Assembly (NCBI GenBank): GCA_963775245.1 | Contig: CAVZID010000019.1 | Location: 186,001 to 250,000 of the forward strand | DNA: 64,000 nt | Direction: 5' to 3' | From: CAVSWT01 sp963775245 | GTDB lineage: Bacteria; Bacteroidota; Ignavibacteria; Ignavibacteriales; Ignavibacteriaceae | Shown: positions 7,730-17,640 of the stretch, one piece after another | Numbering within the stretch: position 1 is the stretch's first letter | Layout of the letters: every line of letters begins with the position of its first letter | Translations under genes and position numbers: made by a program | The notes under the pieces: generated by a model | The model's input: only the letters and a program-made list of their open reading frames with translations | Database searches by the model: none | What the model was told of the DNA's origin: nothing

Positions 7730-8829
7730 AATACTTGAGCCATTTTAATTGCTCTTTCAGCAATGATTTTTGCTGCATCTGGTTTTGCCAATGCTTTAGC
7801 ATTTACTGATAACTTACTTAAACTCTCTTCATTATTAATTAAGCTCATCACTGAATCAAAAAGTTTATCTTTTATATCCTTGTCCTCAATCAATATTGCA
7901 GCTTCTGTTTCTGTTAATGATTTTGCATTATGATACTGATGATTAGCAGCAACATTGGGCGACGGAACAAGAATAGAAGGAACCCCAAGCATTAAAACTT
8001 CTGCAATAGTTGATGCTCCGGCACGTGCCACTAATAAATCACACGCAGCATAAGCAAAATTCATATTATCAATAAAAGCATTCACCCAAACATTTCCTGT
8101 TTTAAAGTTTTTATATTTTTCAAAATAATTTTTTCCGGTCTGCCATATTACCTGTAATCCGTTCTCTTCAATTTTTTTTATTGATGCTGCAGCAGCCTCA
8201 TTTAAAGTATAAGCACCAAGACTTCCACCAAGAATAAATAAAGTTTTTTTTGAAGAACTAAATCCAAATTCTTTTAAAGCTTGCTCTTTATTTATTTTCG
8301 TTAAGCTTTCACGAACCGGGTTGCCGGTTAAAAATAATTTTTCTTTATCTTTGAAATATTTTTTCGAATCTTCAAAGCTTATATGAATCTCTTTTGATTT
8401 TTTTTCCAACAAGCGTGTCGTTACACCCGGATAACTATTCTGTTCAAGCAAAATTATTTTTGCTCCCATTATAGACGAACCATAAATTGCCGGCCCGGAA
8501 ACATATCCTCCTGAACCAATAGCAACCTGCGGTTTGAATTTCATATTTATAAAAATCGACTGCACAATTGATACAATTAGCTTTAAGGGAAACAATATAT
8601 TTTCTAAAGTAAATTTTCTTGAAAATCCTTTTATCCAAATAGGCTTAAATTTAAATCCAAGCTTCGGAACAACTCTTCCTTCTATTTTTGATTTTGTTCC
8701 GACAAACAAAATATCAGCTTCAGGTAAAATTGATTTAATTTTTTCTGCAACAGCTACAGCCGGGAACAAATGTCCTCCGGTTCCACCGCCTGCAAATAAA
8801 AATCTATATTGTGCTTTACCTTGTGCCAT
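7726..8829 (-). CDS. murG: UDP-GlcNAc:lipid I GlcNAc transferase MurG
   Basis: Transfers GlcNAc to lipid I on the cytoplasmic membrane face to make lipid II. The 367-residue GT-B glycosyltransferase has the N-terminal glycine loop GGGTGGHLFPA (14-24) and a second glycine-rich loop GGSLGA. The donor-site block ARAGASTIAEVLMLGVPSILVPSP with NHQYHNA is near residues 268-300. It lies 8 bases after ftsW and overlaps the following membrane gene by 4 bases. Length and motifs are typical. Confidence 0.97.
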   Translation of the reverse strand: MAQGKAQYRFLFAGGGTGGHLFPAVAVAEKIKSILPEADILFVGTKSKIEGRVVPKLGFKFKPIWIKGFSRKFTLENILFPLKLIVSIVQSIFINMKFKPQVAIGSGGYVSGPAIYGSSIMGAKIILLEQNSYPGVTTRLLEKKSKEIHISFEDSKKYFKDKEKLFLTGNPVRESLTKINKEQALKEFGFSSSKKTLFILGGSLGAYTLNEAAAASIKKIEENGLQVIWQTGKNYFEKYKNFKTGNVWVNAFIDNMNFAYAACDLLVARAGASTIAEVLMLGVPSILVPSPNVAANHQYHNAKSLTETEAAILIEDKDIKDKLFDSVMSLINNEESLSKLSVNAKALAKPDAAKIIAERAIKMAQVL

Positions 8830-8837
8830 TTATAAAA

Positions 8838-10004
8838 TTATTTTTTACCTTCTTCTGATAAAGCACCCAACTGCTTCTTTTCATTTATTGAGTTTGAAAT
8901 TGCTATGTTAATTAATATTCCAACCGAGATACATAAAAATAAAAGCGAAGTTCCTCCGTAGCTTATAAACGGAAGCGGTAACCCGGTTGTTGGAAATAAA
9001 CCTGTTGCTACTGCAATATTCACAAATGCGTACATGATAATTGAAAAAGTAATTCCGAATGCAAGCAACTGCCCAAACTCATCTTTAGCTTTTTTTGCAA
9101 TTAAAATTCCGGCAATAAAAATTATCAAGAAAAGTAAAAGAACAATTATGGAACCAACGAACCCGGTTTCTTCTCCAAGTATTGCAAAAATAAAATCGCC
9201 GTAGGCTTCCGGGAGAAATAGATTGCTCTGCTGGCTGTGTCCAATTCCAACACCTAAAATTCCACCACTTCCCAATCCAAGCAAGGCTTGTTTCACCTGC
9301 ATATTTATATCGCCTCCAGTTTGAAGGCTGTGGATGAAGCTTAAAATTCTAATACGTGAATGAGTAAACATCATCGCGATAGAACCGCCGGCTAGCAACG
9401 TGAAAAATGAAGCGGAAATTATATGTTTGATTTTAGCTCCGCCAACAAACATTAAAGCTAAAGAAATTACAACAAGCAAAACACCGTTACTTACATTAGG
9501 CTGAATAAATACTAATGCTGATACCAGTATTACCCAAAAGAACAAATAAGCAAATCCGTGCTTAAAATTTGATAAATATTCTCTCTTATTTTCAATCAAA
9601 GCAGATAAATGAATTATCAAAATTAACTTCGCAGCATCTGCAGGCTGAAAGGTTGTAAAGCCAAGGTTGATCCATCTTTCCGCACCTTTATAGCTTGGTG
9701 AAAGAAACAATGTTAAAAACAAAACTACAGTAATAGCAATGATAGCTTTTTTACTATGCGCTTTGTAAATGTCGTAAGGTATAAAAGAAAATAAAACCAT
9801 GAATGCGATTCCGGAAATCACCTTAAACAAATGCGAGTTAAACAAGTAAAAAATATTATCAAACTTGAATGCGCTGTAAGTGCTGCTGGCGCTCATTACA
9901 ATAGCTAAACCCAGCATCATTAAAACTAATGCATCAAAGAAAACTGCAAATGCTAATTTCTTTCCTGCAAAAAGACTTGTCTTTATGGTAACTGTTTCAC
10001 TCAT
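8838..10004 (-). CDS. ftsW: SEDS peptidoglycan glycosyltransferase FtsW
   Basis: A polytopic inner-membrane glycosyltransferase that polymerises lipid II at the septum together with FtsI. The 388-residue protein has about ten predicted spans. It carries the SEDS landmarks LGLGSGGILGVGIGHSQQ, LPEAYGDFIFAILGEETGF and the late TTGLPLPFISYGGTSL. The catalytic Asp of the family is expected in the loop containing EAYGDFIF. It lies between murD (no gap) and murG (8 bases). This context makes FtsW, not RodA, the right call. Confidence 0.95.
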   Translation of the reverse strand: MSETVTIKTSLFAGKKLAFAVFFDALVLMMLGLAIVMSASSTYSAFKFDNIFYLFNSHLFKVISGIAFMVLFSFIPYDIYKAHSKKAIIAITVVLFLTLFLSPSYKGAERWINLGFTTFQPADAAKLILIIHLSALIENKREYLSNFKHGFAYLFFWVILVSALVFIQPNVSNGVLLVVISLALMFVGGAKIKHIISASFFTLLAGGSIAMMFTHSRIRILSFIHSLQTGGDINMQVKQALLGLGSGGILGVGIGHSQQSNLFLPEAYGDFIFAILGEETGFVGSIIVLLLFLIIFIAGILIAKKAKDEFGQLLAFGITFSIIMYAFVNIAVATGLFPTTGLPLPFISYGGTSLLFLCISVGILINIAISNSINEKKQLGALSEEGKK

Positions 10005-11354
10005 CTATAATTTATTTACTGTTTCTTTAAAAACTCTTCCTCTGTGCTCATAATTATCAAACATATCGAAGCTGGCGCATGCGGGAGAAAGCAAAATAAT
10101 ATCTCCTTCGCGTGCTTCACTGTTTGCTGTTATAACTACATCTTCCAATGACGGTTTAAGTTCGACTTTCACAAAAGAGTGGAAGAAATTAAAAACTTTA
10201 TCAGCAGAAGAACCAATTGCAAAAATCTTTTTTACTTTTTCAACTACTAAATCTTTAATCTGGTTATAATCATTACCTTTATCCTGTCCGCCAAGAATTA
10301 AGAAAATCGGGTTATCAAAACTTTGCAAAGCATACCAAACTGAATCTACATTTGTTGCTTTGGAATCATTTATAAATAAAACGCCATCAATTTCTCTTAC
10401 TTGTTCAAGCCGATGTTCTACACCTTTAAAAGTTTTTAATCCTTTTTTAATTTTCTCGTTATCAAAGCCAAATATCTTTGCTGCATTAATAACTGCCATT
10501 GCATTTGCATAATTATGTTCGCCTTTTAAGTTTATATCGTTCACGCTGCAGCTAAATTTCAATTCTCCGTTTTCATTATAATGTATCTGGTCATCTAAAA
10601 GGTACGAACCATTAAGCTGCTGCTTTTTTGTTGAGAAAAAGATATCACTACTTTTATGTTTCGTTAATGAATCAATCAATGGTTTACTGTCATAATTCAA
10701 AATGAAGTAATCGGATTCACTTTGATTTTTATATATTCTTAATTTTGAGCTGATATAATTTTCAAATTTATTTTCATAACGGTTTAAGTGGTCCGGTGTA
10801 ATATTTAAAATCATCGCTACTTTAGGTTTAAACTCATCAATCATATCAAGCTGAAAACTAGAAACTTCAAGCGCTACATATTCATTTTCGTTTACATCCA
10901 AAGCGATTTCCGAGAAAGCTGTACCTATATTTCCTGCTGCATAAGTTTTATGTCCGCAAGTGTTAAAAACATGCTCACACAAGCTTGTGGTAGTTGTTTT
11001 ACCATTTGTGCCGGTGACTGCAACAATATTTCCTTTACAAAATGAAGCGGCCAACTCAAGCTCACTTATTATCTTTATTCCTTTTGCTTTGGCATTTTTA
11101 ACTACATCGGCTTCAGAAGGAACGCCGGGGCTAACTACCATTAAATCGCAATCAAAAACTTTTTCTGAATGCTCTCCAGTTTCAAAATCAATTTGCTGTT
11201 CTTTTAATTTGGAGATTGAATCAGCAAGCTTAAACTCGCCACCGGCATCGCTTACGAATGGAATGCCGCCGGTTTTCTTAATTAGTTTTGCAGCGCCAAC
11301 ACCGCTTCTTACCGCACCAATTATTGTTACTTTTTTGTTTTTTATTTCTATCAT
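10005..11354 (-). CDS. murD: UDP-MurNAc-L-Ala-D-glutamate ligase MurD
   Basis: Adds D-glutamate to UDP-MurNAc-L-alanine with ATP. The 449-residue protein starts with a UDP-binding Rossmann-like segment (VTIIGAVRSGVGAAKLI). It has the ATP loop GTNGKTTTT (115-123), the central motif LNITPDHLNRY and the C-terminal block INDSKATNVDSVWYAL, which is characteristic of MurD. Its ATG overlaps the mraY stop (ATGA), and the stop abuts ftsW. Confidence 0.97.
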   Translation of the reverse strand: MIEIKNKKVTIIGAVRSGVGAAKLIKKTGGIPFVSDAGGEFKLADSISKLKEQQIDFETGEHSEKVFDCDLMVVSPGVPSEADVVKNAKAKGIKIISELELAASFCKGNIVAVTGTNGKTTTTSLCEHVFNTCGHKTYAAGNIGTAFSEIALDVNENEYVALEVSSFQLDMIDEFKPKVAMILNITPDHLNRYENKFENYISSKLRIYKNQSESDYFILNYDSKPLIDSLTKHKSSDIFFSTKKQQLNGSYLLDDQIHYNENGELKFSCSVNDINLKGEHNYANAMAVINAAKIFGFDNEKIKKGLKTFKGVEHRLEQVREIDGVLFINDSKATNVDSVWYALQSFDNPIFLILGGQDKGNDYNQIKDLVVEKVKKIFAIGSSADKVFNFFHSFVKVELKPSLEDVVITANSEAREGDIILLSPACASFDMFDNYEHRGRVFKETVNKL

Positions 11355-12460
11355 CGAATTTTAAACGATGCCAAGCTTGCAATAGCAAGGATGATTGTTA
11401 TTATATAAAAACGTATTACTATTTTTGGTTCCGGCCACCCAAGCATTTCAAAATGATGATGAATTGGAGCCATCTTAAAAACTCTTCTTCCTTCACCGTA
11501 TTTCTTTTTCGTGTATTTGAAATAAAGTCTTTGAATAATAACCGACATTGTTTCCATAAAAAAAACACCACCGAGAAGCGGAATTAATAATTCCTTCTTT
11601 ATAAGAACAGCTAAAATTCCAAACGCACCACCAAGTGCAAGCGAGCCTGTATCACCCATGAATACCTGTGCCGGATAAAAATTAAACCACAAAAATCCAA
11701 GCGATGCACCAATTAAAGCAGCAACAAAAACTGTTAACTCACCAGAACCTGGCAGATAAATTATATTCAAGTAGTCAGAATAAATTGCATTACCGCTTAT
11801 GTAACTAATAACTGCAAGAGTTAACATTACAATTGTTGTGATTCCTATCGCAAGTCCATCAAGGCCATCAGTAAGATTGACTGCATTTGAAGTTGCAGTA
11901 ATTATAAATATAACCACAGGTATATATAAATATGAAAAATCTAAATTTACATTTTTCAAAAAAGGAACTGTAGTTACAGAATTAAATCCTTCGAACTGCG
12001 GCGAAAAATAAATTACAGAACCTACAACTAATCCGACAAAAATTTGCCCCAACAGCTTGTACCTTGCGATTAATCCGTTAGGCAATTTTTTAACTACTTT
12101 TAAATAATCATCAAGAAATCCAACCAGGCTGAGACTGATGGTTCCGAATAAAATTAGAATTATATAAATGCTTTTTATATCGCCCCAAATGAGCACAGGA
12201 ATAACAACAGAAAAAATTATAATTATTCCTCCCATTGTAGGCGTACCAGCCTTTGACCAATGAAATTTTGGCCCGTCAGCTTTTTTGGCTTCGCCGATTT
12301 GTTTCTTCTGCAAATATGCAATTACTTTCGGCCCTAAATAAATTGATAAGAACAAACCCGTAATAGCTGCAAGCGCAGAACGAAAAGTCAAGAACCGGAA
12401 TACATCAAAACCCGGGGGATTAAAAGTTTTATTTATATAATCAAATAAATAATAAAGCAT
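11351..12460 (-). CDS. mraY: phospho-MurNAc-pentapeptide translocase MraY
   Basis: Transfers phospho-MurNAc-pentapeptide to undecaprenyl phosphate, making lipid I. The 369-residue integral membrane enzyme has about ten spans. Its active-site motifs are GFLDDYLK (the Asp pair), NAVNLTDGLDGLA and FMGDTGSLALGG, and the cytoplasmic MAPIHHHFE loop is the MraY signature. It lies between murF (no gap) and murD (4-base overlap). Length is typical of the family. Confidence 0.97.
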   Translation of the reverse strand: MLYYLFDYINKTFNPPGFDVFRFLTFRSALAAITGLFLSIYLGPKVIAYLQKKQIGEAKKADGPKFHWSKAGTPTMGGIIIIFSVVIPVLIWGDIKSIYIILILFGTISLSLVGFLDDYLKVVKKLPNGLIARYKLLGQIFVGLVVGSVIYFSPQFEGFNSVTTVPFLKNVNLDFSYLYIPVVIFIITATSNAVNLTDGLDGLAIGITTIVMLTLAVISYISGNAIYSDYLNIIYLPGSGELTVFVAALIGASLGFLWFNFYPAQVFMGDTGSLALGGAFGILAVLIKKELLIPLLGGVFFMETMSVIIQRLYFKYTKKKYGEGRRVFKMAPIHHHFEMLGWPEPKIVIRFYIITIILAIASLASFKIR

Positions 12461-13852
12461 TTAGTTATTGTACTTTACTTCAATGGTGTTTACAAATTCT
12501 TCCATTTTCATTCCGCGTGAACCTTTTACCAATACAACAGAATTTTGAAAATCTTTTTCATCAATAATTGATTTTAATTCATCTCTGCTTTGAAAATGAA
12601 AAGAATTAATTTTTTGTTTCTTTAATTCTTTAAATAAATATTCCATCCTTTCTCCAAGCAGAAATATTTCATTAATTTTATTTTTTTTAATTACACTTGC
12701 TAAACTTTGATGTAATTTTATTTCTTCATCACCTAATTCAAACATGTCGCCAAGAATTACAATTTTCTTCTTGAAAGTTTTTATTCTTGGAAGAAGCGAA
12801 ATTGAATACTTCATTGATTCAGGATTTGCATTATATGTATCATCTATTAAAATAAAATCTTTAAACTTTTTAACATTTAATCTTTTCTCAACTGGTTTTA
12901 TTTTATTTAGTGCTAATAAAATTTCTTCCTTTTTTAATCCAACTCTAAAAGCGACAGAAGCAGCAGCGAGAAAATTATTTGCATTTTGTTCGCCGTATAA
13001 TGGAAACTCTGTTTCTAAATTTTTGTTTTTATATTTTATACTTATTATTGCTTTTCCATCATCCGAATAACCTTTTATTTCACCTTTAAAATCAGGCTCA
13101 TTCTTAAATCCATAAGTTATTTTATTTGAATAATCATCTGCTTCATTTTTTAACAAAGCATCATCATTATTAATAAATAAAATTCCTTTGTTGGAAATTG
13201 TTGATTCAAACAATGCTCTCTTTTCTTTCAGAACACCTTTTTTATTTTTCAAAAATTCTAAATGAGAATTTCCGATGTTTGTAATCAAAGCGTAATCCGG
13301 TGATGCAATATCAGCAGTATATTTTATCTCTCCGAAATGATTGGTGCCAAGTTCGGCTACTAAAAATTCATGAGAATTATTTGTACTGAAAATTGTCAAC
13401 GGCACTCCAATATGATTATTATTATTTAATAATGTTTTATTAACAGAAAACTTTTCACTCAAAATAGAAGCAAGCATTTCTTTTGTAGAAGTTTTACCTG
13501 CACTGCCTGTTATTCCAATAATTTTTGTGTTCAATTTTTTCCGCCAAGCTTTAGCAATATCGCCAAGAGCTTTAGTTGTATTTTTAACACAAATTAAAGG
13601 AACATTTATATCATCAAAGCTTGAAAGTCTATTTTCATTAATAACGACGGCAACGGCACCATTCTTTACCACTTCACTAACAAAATTATGCCCGTCAAAT
13701 TTTTCACCTTCAATAGCTATAAATAGAGAATCTGAAGGAACATTTCTTGAATCAATCGTTACAGCATGTATTGTCTTAAAATTATCAGGATTAAAAATTT
13801 CAGCAGTTGGTAAATCAAAAATATCTTCCAGAGTCAAAGAAATATTTTTCAT
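12461..13852 (-). CDS. murF: UDP-MurNAc-tripeptide-D-alanyl-D-alanine ligase MurF
   Basis: Adds the D-Ala-D-Ala dipeptide to the UDP-MurNAc tripeptide. The 463-residue Mur ligase has an N-terminal domain typical of MurE/MurF (TIDSRNVPSDSLFIAIEGEKFDGH). It has the ATP loop GSAGKTST (116-123), the central stretch TNIGNSHLEF and the C-terminal motif IDDTYNANPESMKYS that sets MurF apart. Its ATG overlaps the murE stop by 4 bases. The ddl gene that makes its dipeptide substrate is not in the window. Confidence 0.97.
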   Translation of the reverse strand: MKNISLTLEDIFDLPTAEIFNPDNFKTIHAVTIDSRNVPSDSLFIAIEGEKFDGHNFVSEVVKNGAVAVVINENRLSSFDDINVPLICVKNTTKALGDIAKAWRKKLNTKIIGITGSAGKTSTKEMLASILSEKFSVNKTLLNNNNHIGVPLTIFSTNNSHEFLVAELGTNHFGEIKYTADIASPDYALITNIGNSHLEFLKNKKGVLKEKRALFESTISNKGILFINNDDALLKNEADDYSNKITYGFKNEPDFKGEIKGYSDDGKAIISIKYKNKNLETEFPLYGEQNANNFLAAASVAFRVGLKKEEILLALNKIKPVEKRLNVKKFKDFILIDDTYNANPESMKYSISLLPRIKTFKKKIVILGDMFELGDEEIKLHQSLASVIKKNKINEIFLLGERMEYLFKELKKQKINSFHFQSRDELKSIIDEKDFQNSVVLVKGSRGMKMEEFVNTIEVKYNN

Positions 13853-15312
13853 AAATATTTTAGCGCAATTTCCTTATCTGAAAAATGATGCCTTACTCCT
13901 TTTATTTCCTGGTAATCCTCATGGCCTTTTCCGGCAACTAAAACAACCGAGTTCTCTTCCGCATTTTGAATAGCTTTTTTAATTGCCTCTTCTCTGTTTT
14001 CAATAACTTCAAAATTATTTTTTGTTATTCCGGTTTTAATATCATTTATAATTTCAAATGGGTCCTCGTTCCTCGGGTTATCCGAAGTAATAATTATTTT
14101 ATCACTTAACTCCGAAGCAATTTTTCCCATGACCGGGCGTTTGGTTTTATCTCTGTTTCCACCGCAGCCAAACACTGTATAAATCGGAAATCTATTTTTA
14201 ACAATTTGATGAACCGCCTGCAAAGCTTTTTCTAAACTATCAGCTGTATGCGAATAATCTACTATTACTTTTTTATTTCCTTTACCAACAACTTCAAATC
14301 TGCCGGGAACCTGCTTTGTAGTTTTAATACCTTCAACAGCAGTTTTAAAATCTATCCCAAGTAAAACAGTTGCGGCAATTGCAGCGGTTGCATTGTAAGC
14401 ATTAAAGCCTCCAACCAATGAAGTTGAAACAGAATAAGATTCATTTTTATAAGTCAATTGAAAATTAGTTCCGCTTAAATCGTAATTTATATTACTAATA
14501 AAAAAATCTGCATTTGATGTAGCTCCATAAGAATGAAAACGCGCCTTAGAGTCCTCGGTAAGGCGTGTGCTATTGCTGTCATCCAAATTGATCACACCAA
14601 ATGCAGAAACACCAAGATTATCAAACAAAATTTTTTTTGCCTTCAAGTAAGTATCAAAATCTTTATGAAAATCAAGATGATCTGAAGTTATGTTTGTAAA
14701 AATCGCCGCACTAAAGGTCAAATTCTTTACTCTATTTAAAACCAATGAATGTGATGAAACTTCCATTATTGCATATTCACAACCTTGTGAAATCATATCA
14801 TAGAAATATGAATTTAAATCATTCGATTCAGGAGTTGTTAAAGATGATTTAATTTCTTTATCTCCAATAAAATTTGAAATTGTACCAATCAATCCTGTTT
14901 TAGCTCCTGAGAGTTCTAAAATATTTTTAATATAAAATGTAGTAGTTGTCTTTCCATTTGTACCGGTAATTCCAATCAGCTTTAATTTTTTTGACGGCTC
15001 TTTATAAAAATAATTTGATATTTCAGCAAGAGCCGCCCTGCTGTCATGCACTAAAATTTTAGCAGCTTTATCATGTATAAAAATCTCATCAGGAACTGCA
15101 TTGTTATCTTCAAGCACTATGGCAATTGCTCCCTTGCTCAAAGCCTGTAAAATATATTTATGTCCATCAGTATTAAATCCTTTAACAGCTACGAAGACAG
15201 AATTTTTATCAACTTTCCTAGAATCATAAACTATGTTTGCAACATCCTGTCTCTGAACCTCTCCGGTTACATTTATCACTTTAACACTATTTAAAAGCTC
15301 AGTTAATTCCAC
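13849..15312 (-). CDS. murE: UDP-MurNAc-L-Ala-D-Glu-meso-diaminopimelate ligase MurE
   Basis: Adds the third residue of the stem peptide. The 487-residue protein has the DSRKVDKNSVFVAVKGFNTDGH N-terminal block split here as DSRKV...KGFNTDGH, the ATP loop GTNGKTTTT (117-125), and SHTADSLEKAL. The substrate-choosing motif DNPRNEDP (411-418) has the DNPR form of enzymes that take meso-diaminopimelate, not the DDNP of lysine enzymes. The cell wall is therefore expected to be of the DAP type. It overlaps ftsI by one base and murF by four. Confidence 0.97.
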   Translation of the reverse strand: MELTELLNSVKVINVTGEVQRQDVANIVYDSRKVDKNSVFVAVKGFNTDGHKYILQALSKGAIAIVLEDNNAVPDEIFIHDKAAKILVHDSRAALAEISNYFYKEPSKKLKLIGITGTNGKTTTTFYIKNILELSGAKTGLIGTISNFIGDKEIKSSLTTPESNDLNSYFYDMISQGCEYAIMEVSSHSLVLNRVKNLTFSAAIFTNITSDHLDFHKDFDTYLKAKKILFDNLGVSAFGVINLDDSNSTRLTEDSKARFHSYGATSNADFFISNINYDLSGTNFQLTYKNESYSVSTSLVGGFNAYNATAAIAATVLLGIDFKTAVEGIKTTKQVPGRFEVVGKGNKKVIVDYSHTADSLEKALQAVHQIVKNRFPIYTVFGCGGNRDKTKRPVMGKIASELSDKIIITSDNPRNEDPFEIINDIKTGITKNNFEVIENREEAIKKAIQNAEENSVVLVAGKGHEDYQEIKGVRHHFSDKEIALKYL

Positions 15313-17327
15313 TAATAAATTTTCGCCCCGCCGTTGTTATTTTCACAGGTTAAAACACATGTTTGGTTTCTGTTAATTTTATCGCCTGGATTTAAAGTTT
15401 GCGAAATTACTTTCCCAGACCCTTTTATTTTATAACTTATTCCAAGTTTGGTTAAAACATGTATTGCATCTCTTAATGTGTAATTCGAAAGATCAGGCAT
15501 AACTTTTATGTTTTTGAAATCACCTTTTTTAATTTTATTTGTTAATTCATTGTCTGCATGAACTATTTTAATATTGGATTTTTTTTCATAATCTTTTAAT
15601 TCAACAGTCTTGAATTCAAATTCCTGATCTTTATATTTTTTAATTTGATCTTGAAATAAATCAGGATTAGAGCTAATAATTCTTTCAGAAATATTTTTGA
15701 AAATTGGTGCAGCGACCTGGCCGCCATATTTTCCAATCTTAGGAGAATTAACAAGTACAAAGCAAAGTATCTGCGGATGATTCACGGGAAAAAAGCCAAT
15801 AAAAGATGAGTTATATTCTGATTTAGAATATCTTCCATTAATTAATTTTTGAGATGTTCCGGTTTTACCGCCAACACTTATATAATTAAGTTTTGCATTT
15901 TTCCCTGTTCCATTTTCAATAACTCCTACCATCATCTTTTTAATTTTGTTGGATGTTTCTTTTGAAATAACTCTTCGTATTTCTTTTGAAGATATATTTT
16001 CAGTTTCTTCACCATTGGTGCTAGCAATTTTTTTAATGATAGTGGGTTTATATAAAATGCCTCCATTAACTAATGCACAATAAGCAGTTGCCATCTGCAA
16101 AGGAGTAACTGAAATTTCATATCCGTAAGACATAAATGCTTTTGTTAAAGAACCCCAACTATTGGGTTTCTTTAACAATCCTTTTGATTCACCAGGAAGA
16201 TTTACCGCAGTGTAATTTCCAAATCCGAATCCGCGTAGATATTTATAAAAGGTATTATCATCGAATCTTTGAGAAAGTTTTGCCATACCTATGTTGCTTG
16301 ACTCTTCCAAAATTCTATCAACTGTTAAGTAAGTATGCTTATGTGTATCTGATATGTAAACAGTTTTAAATTTATATCTTCCGTTTTCAACGAAAAGCAA
16401 TTCACTTTCCTTGCACAAATTGTTATCTAGTAAAATGGACATGCTTATTGATTTAAAAGTCGAGCCCGGTTCATATGTATCTGTAATTGCTCTATCTTTT
16501 CTTTCTGAATCACTGTATTTCCAGTATTCATTCGGATCAAAATCACCTAAGCTGGCAAGCGCTAAAATCTCACCATCATTCGGATTCATTACTATTCCTA
16601 TTGCAGATGTCCCGCCGTATTCGTCTAAACCGTTTTGCAATTCTTCTTCAAGAATTGATTGATACGTTCTGCTGATAGTTAAATAAAGATTGTCCCCGGC
16701 AACTGCTGCTTTAGTCTCTTTTTCAGAAACAGTAATCATATCACCGATAGCATCTCTTTCAATTAACCTTGTACCGTCTTCACCAGTTAGAACACTATCA
16801 AAACTTTTTTCTATTCCATTTACACCCTGCAAGTCATTATTTACATAACCCAATAAATGCGATGCAAGCTTATCGTAATAATATACTCGTGTAGGATCTT
16901 CACGATAAAAAAGTCCGTTAATTTTAAAATCCTTTAACTGCAAAGCTTTTTCACTCGGAGCCTTTTTTTCAATGCAGATTGTTTTACCTGTGTTGTTGAG
17001 CAATGATGAATAATAAGTTATAGGCTTATTAAATATCGTTGAAAATTTTTTAGCAACTTCTTCTTTGCTTTTTTTCGAAATCATACGAAGGTCTACATAA
17101 AATGACATATCATTTCTATTATAAGCCAAAAGAACATTGTTACGATCATAGATTAAACCTCTGTCGGCTTTAATTTTTTCCACATCCGTCTGTTGGCGCT
17201 GGGCATAATATTTTAATTCATCGCTTCTAACAATCTGGATGTTAACCAGCTTAGCAACAATTGCTGCGCAAAAAATAAAAATGAAAATTATAATTATAAT
17301 TGCACGCGAATTACTCATACTTCCCAT
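15312..17327 (-). CDS. ftsI: septal peptidoglycan transpeptidase FtsI (PBP3-type) with PASTA domain
   Basis: Cross-links septal peptidoglycan. The 671-residue protein has one N-terminal membrane span (about 9-27) and a dimerisation domain beginning near RGLIYDRN. The transpeptidase domain has all three active-site motifs: STFK with catalytic Ser289, SSN (343-345) and KTGT (488-491). A single PASTA-like domain (VMPDLSNYTLRDAIHVLTKL...) ends the protein at about 610-668. It overlaps ftsL by 17 bases. A second ATG nine bases downstream (residue 4) is an equally possible start. Confidence 0.96.
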   Translation of the reverse strand: MGSMSNSRAIIIIIFIFIFCAAIVAKLVNIQIVRSDELKYYAQRQQTDVEKIKADRGLIYDRNNVLLAYNRNDMSFYVDLRMISKKSKEEVAKKFSTIFNKPITYYSSLLNNTGKTICIEKKAPSEKALQLKDFKINGLFYREDPTRVYYYDKLASHLLGYVNNDLQGVNGIEKSFDSVLTGEDGTRLIERDAIGDMITVSEKETKAAVAGDNLYLTISRTYQSILEEELQNGLDEYGGTSAIGIVMNPNDGEILALASLGDFDPNEYWKYSDSERKDRAITDTYEPGSTFKSISMSILLDNNLCKESELLFVENGRYKFKTVYISDTHKHTYLTVDRILEESSNIGMAKLSQRFDDNTFYKYLRGFGFGNYTAVNLPGESKGLLKKPNSWGSLTKAFMSYGYEISVTPLQMATAYCALVNGGILYKPTIIKKIASTNGEETENISSKEIRRVISKETSNKIKKMMVGVIENGTGKNAKLNYISVGGKTGTSQKLINGRYSKSEYNSSFIGFFPVNHPQILCFVLVNSPKIGKYGGQVAAPIFKNISERIISSNPDLFQDQIKKYKDQEFEFKTVELKDYEKKSNIKIVHADNELTNKIKKGDFKNIKVMPDLSNYTLRDAIHVLTKLGISYKIKGSGKVISQTLNPGDKINRNQTCVLTCENNNGGAKIY

Positions 17328-17640
17328 TAATTATATCTGATATTTCCTGAATTTTTTTTCTGCTCACATCAATCTTAATTGACGGACTGTTTTGTTTAAT
17401 CATTCCTAATTCATCTTTTGCTATTTCAACAATTCTATCTTCAGAAGAATAATATTGATATTCAGCTATCAAACTAACTTTGGTATTTTTTTTTGCATTC
17501 AATTTTTCTTCAGCCAAAACTTTTTGCTTGGTCATCATTTCGCACTTCAATTTAATACTTACATAACCAAGCACTAAAATTGCAACTGTAATTAAAAATA
17601 AAACTACAACTGCAATTAAAGGTTTTGAACTTTTCTTCAT
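17311..17640 (-). CDS. ftsL: FtsL-like septum formation protein
   Basis: A 109-residue bitopic protein. A short basic N-terminus is followed by one membrane span (about 8-30), and then a region with coiled-coil character (KQKVLAEEKLNAKKN). The last part (EDRIVEIAKDELGMIKQN) matches the conserved end of FtsL proteins, which form a complex with FtsQ and activate FtsWI. FtsL varies greatly in sequence, so topology, length and the position between rsmH and ftsI carry the call. Its ATG overlaps the rsmH stop. Confidence 0.85.
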   Translation of the reverse strand: MKKSSKPLIAVVVLFLITVAILVLGYVSIKLKCEMMTKQKVLAEEKLNAKKNTKVSLIAEYQYYSSEDRIVEIAKDELGMIKQNSPSIKIDVSRKKIQEISDIINGKYE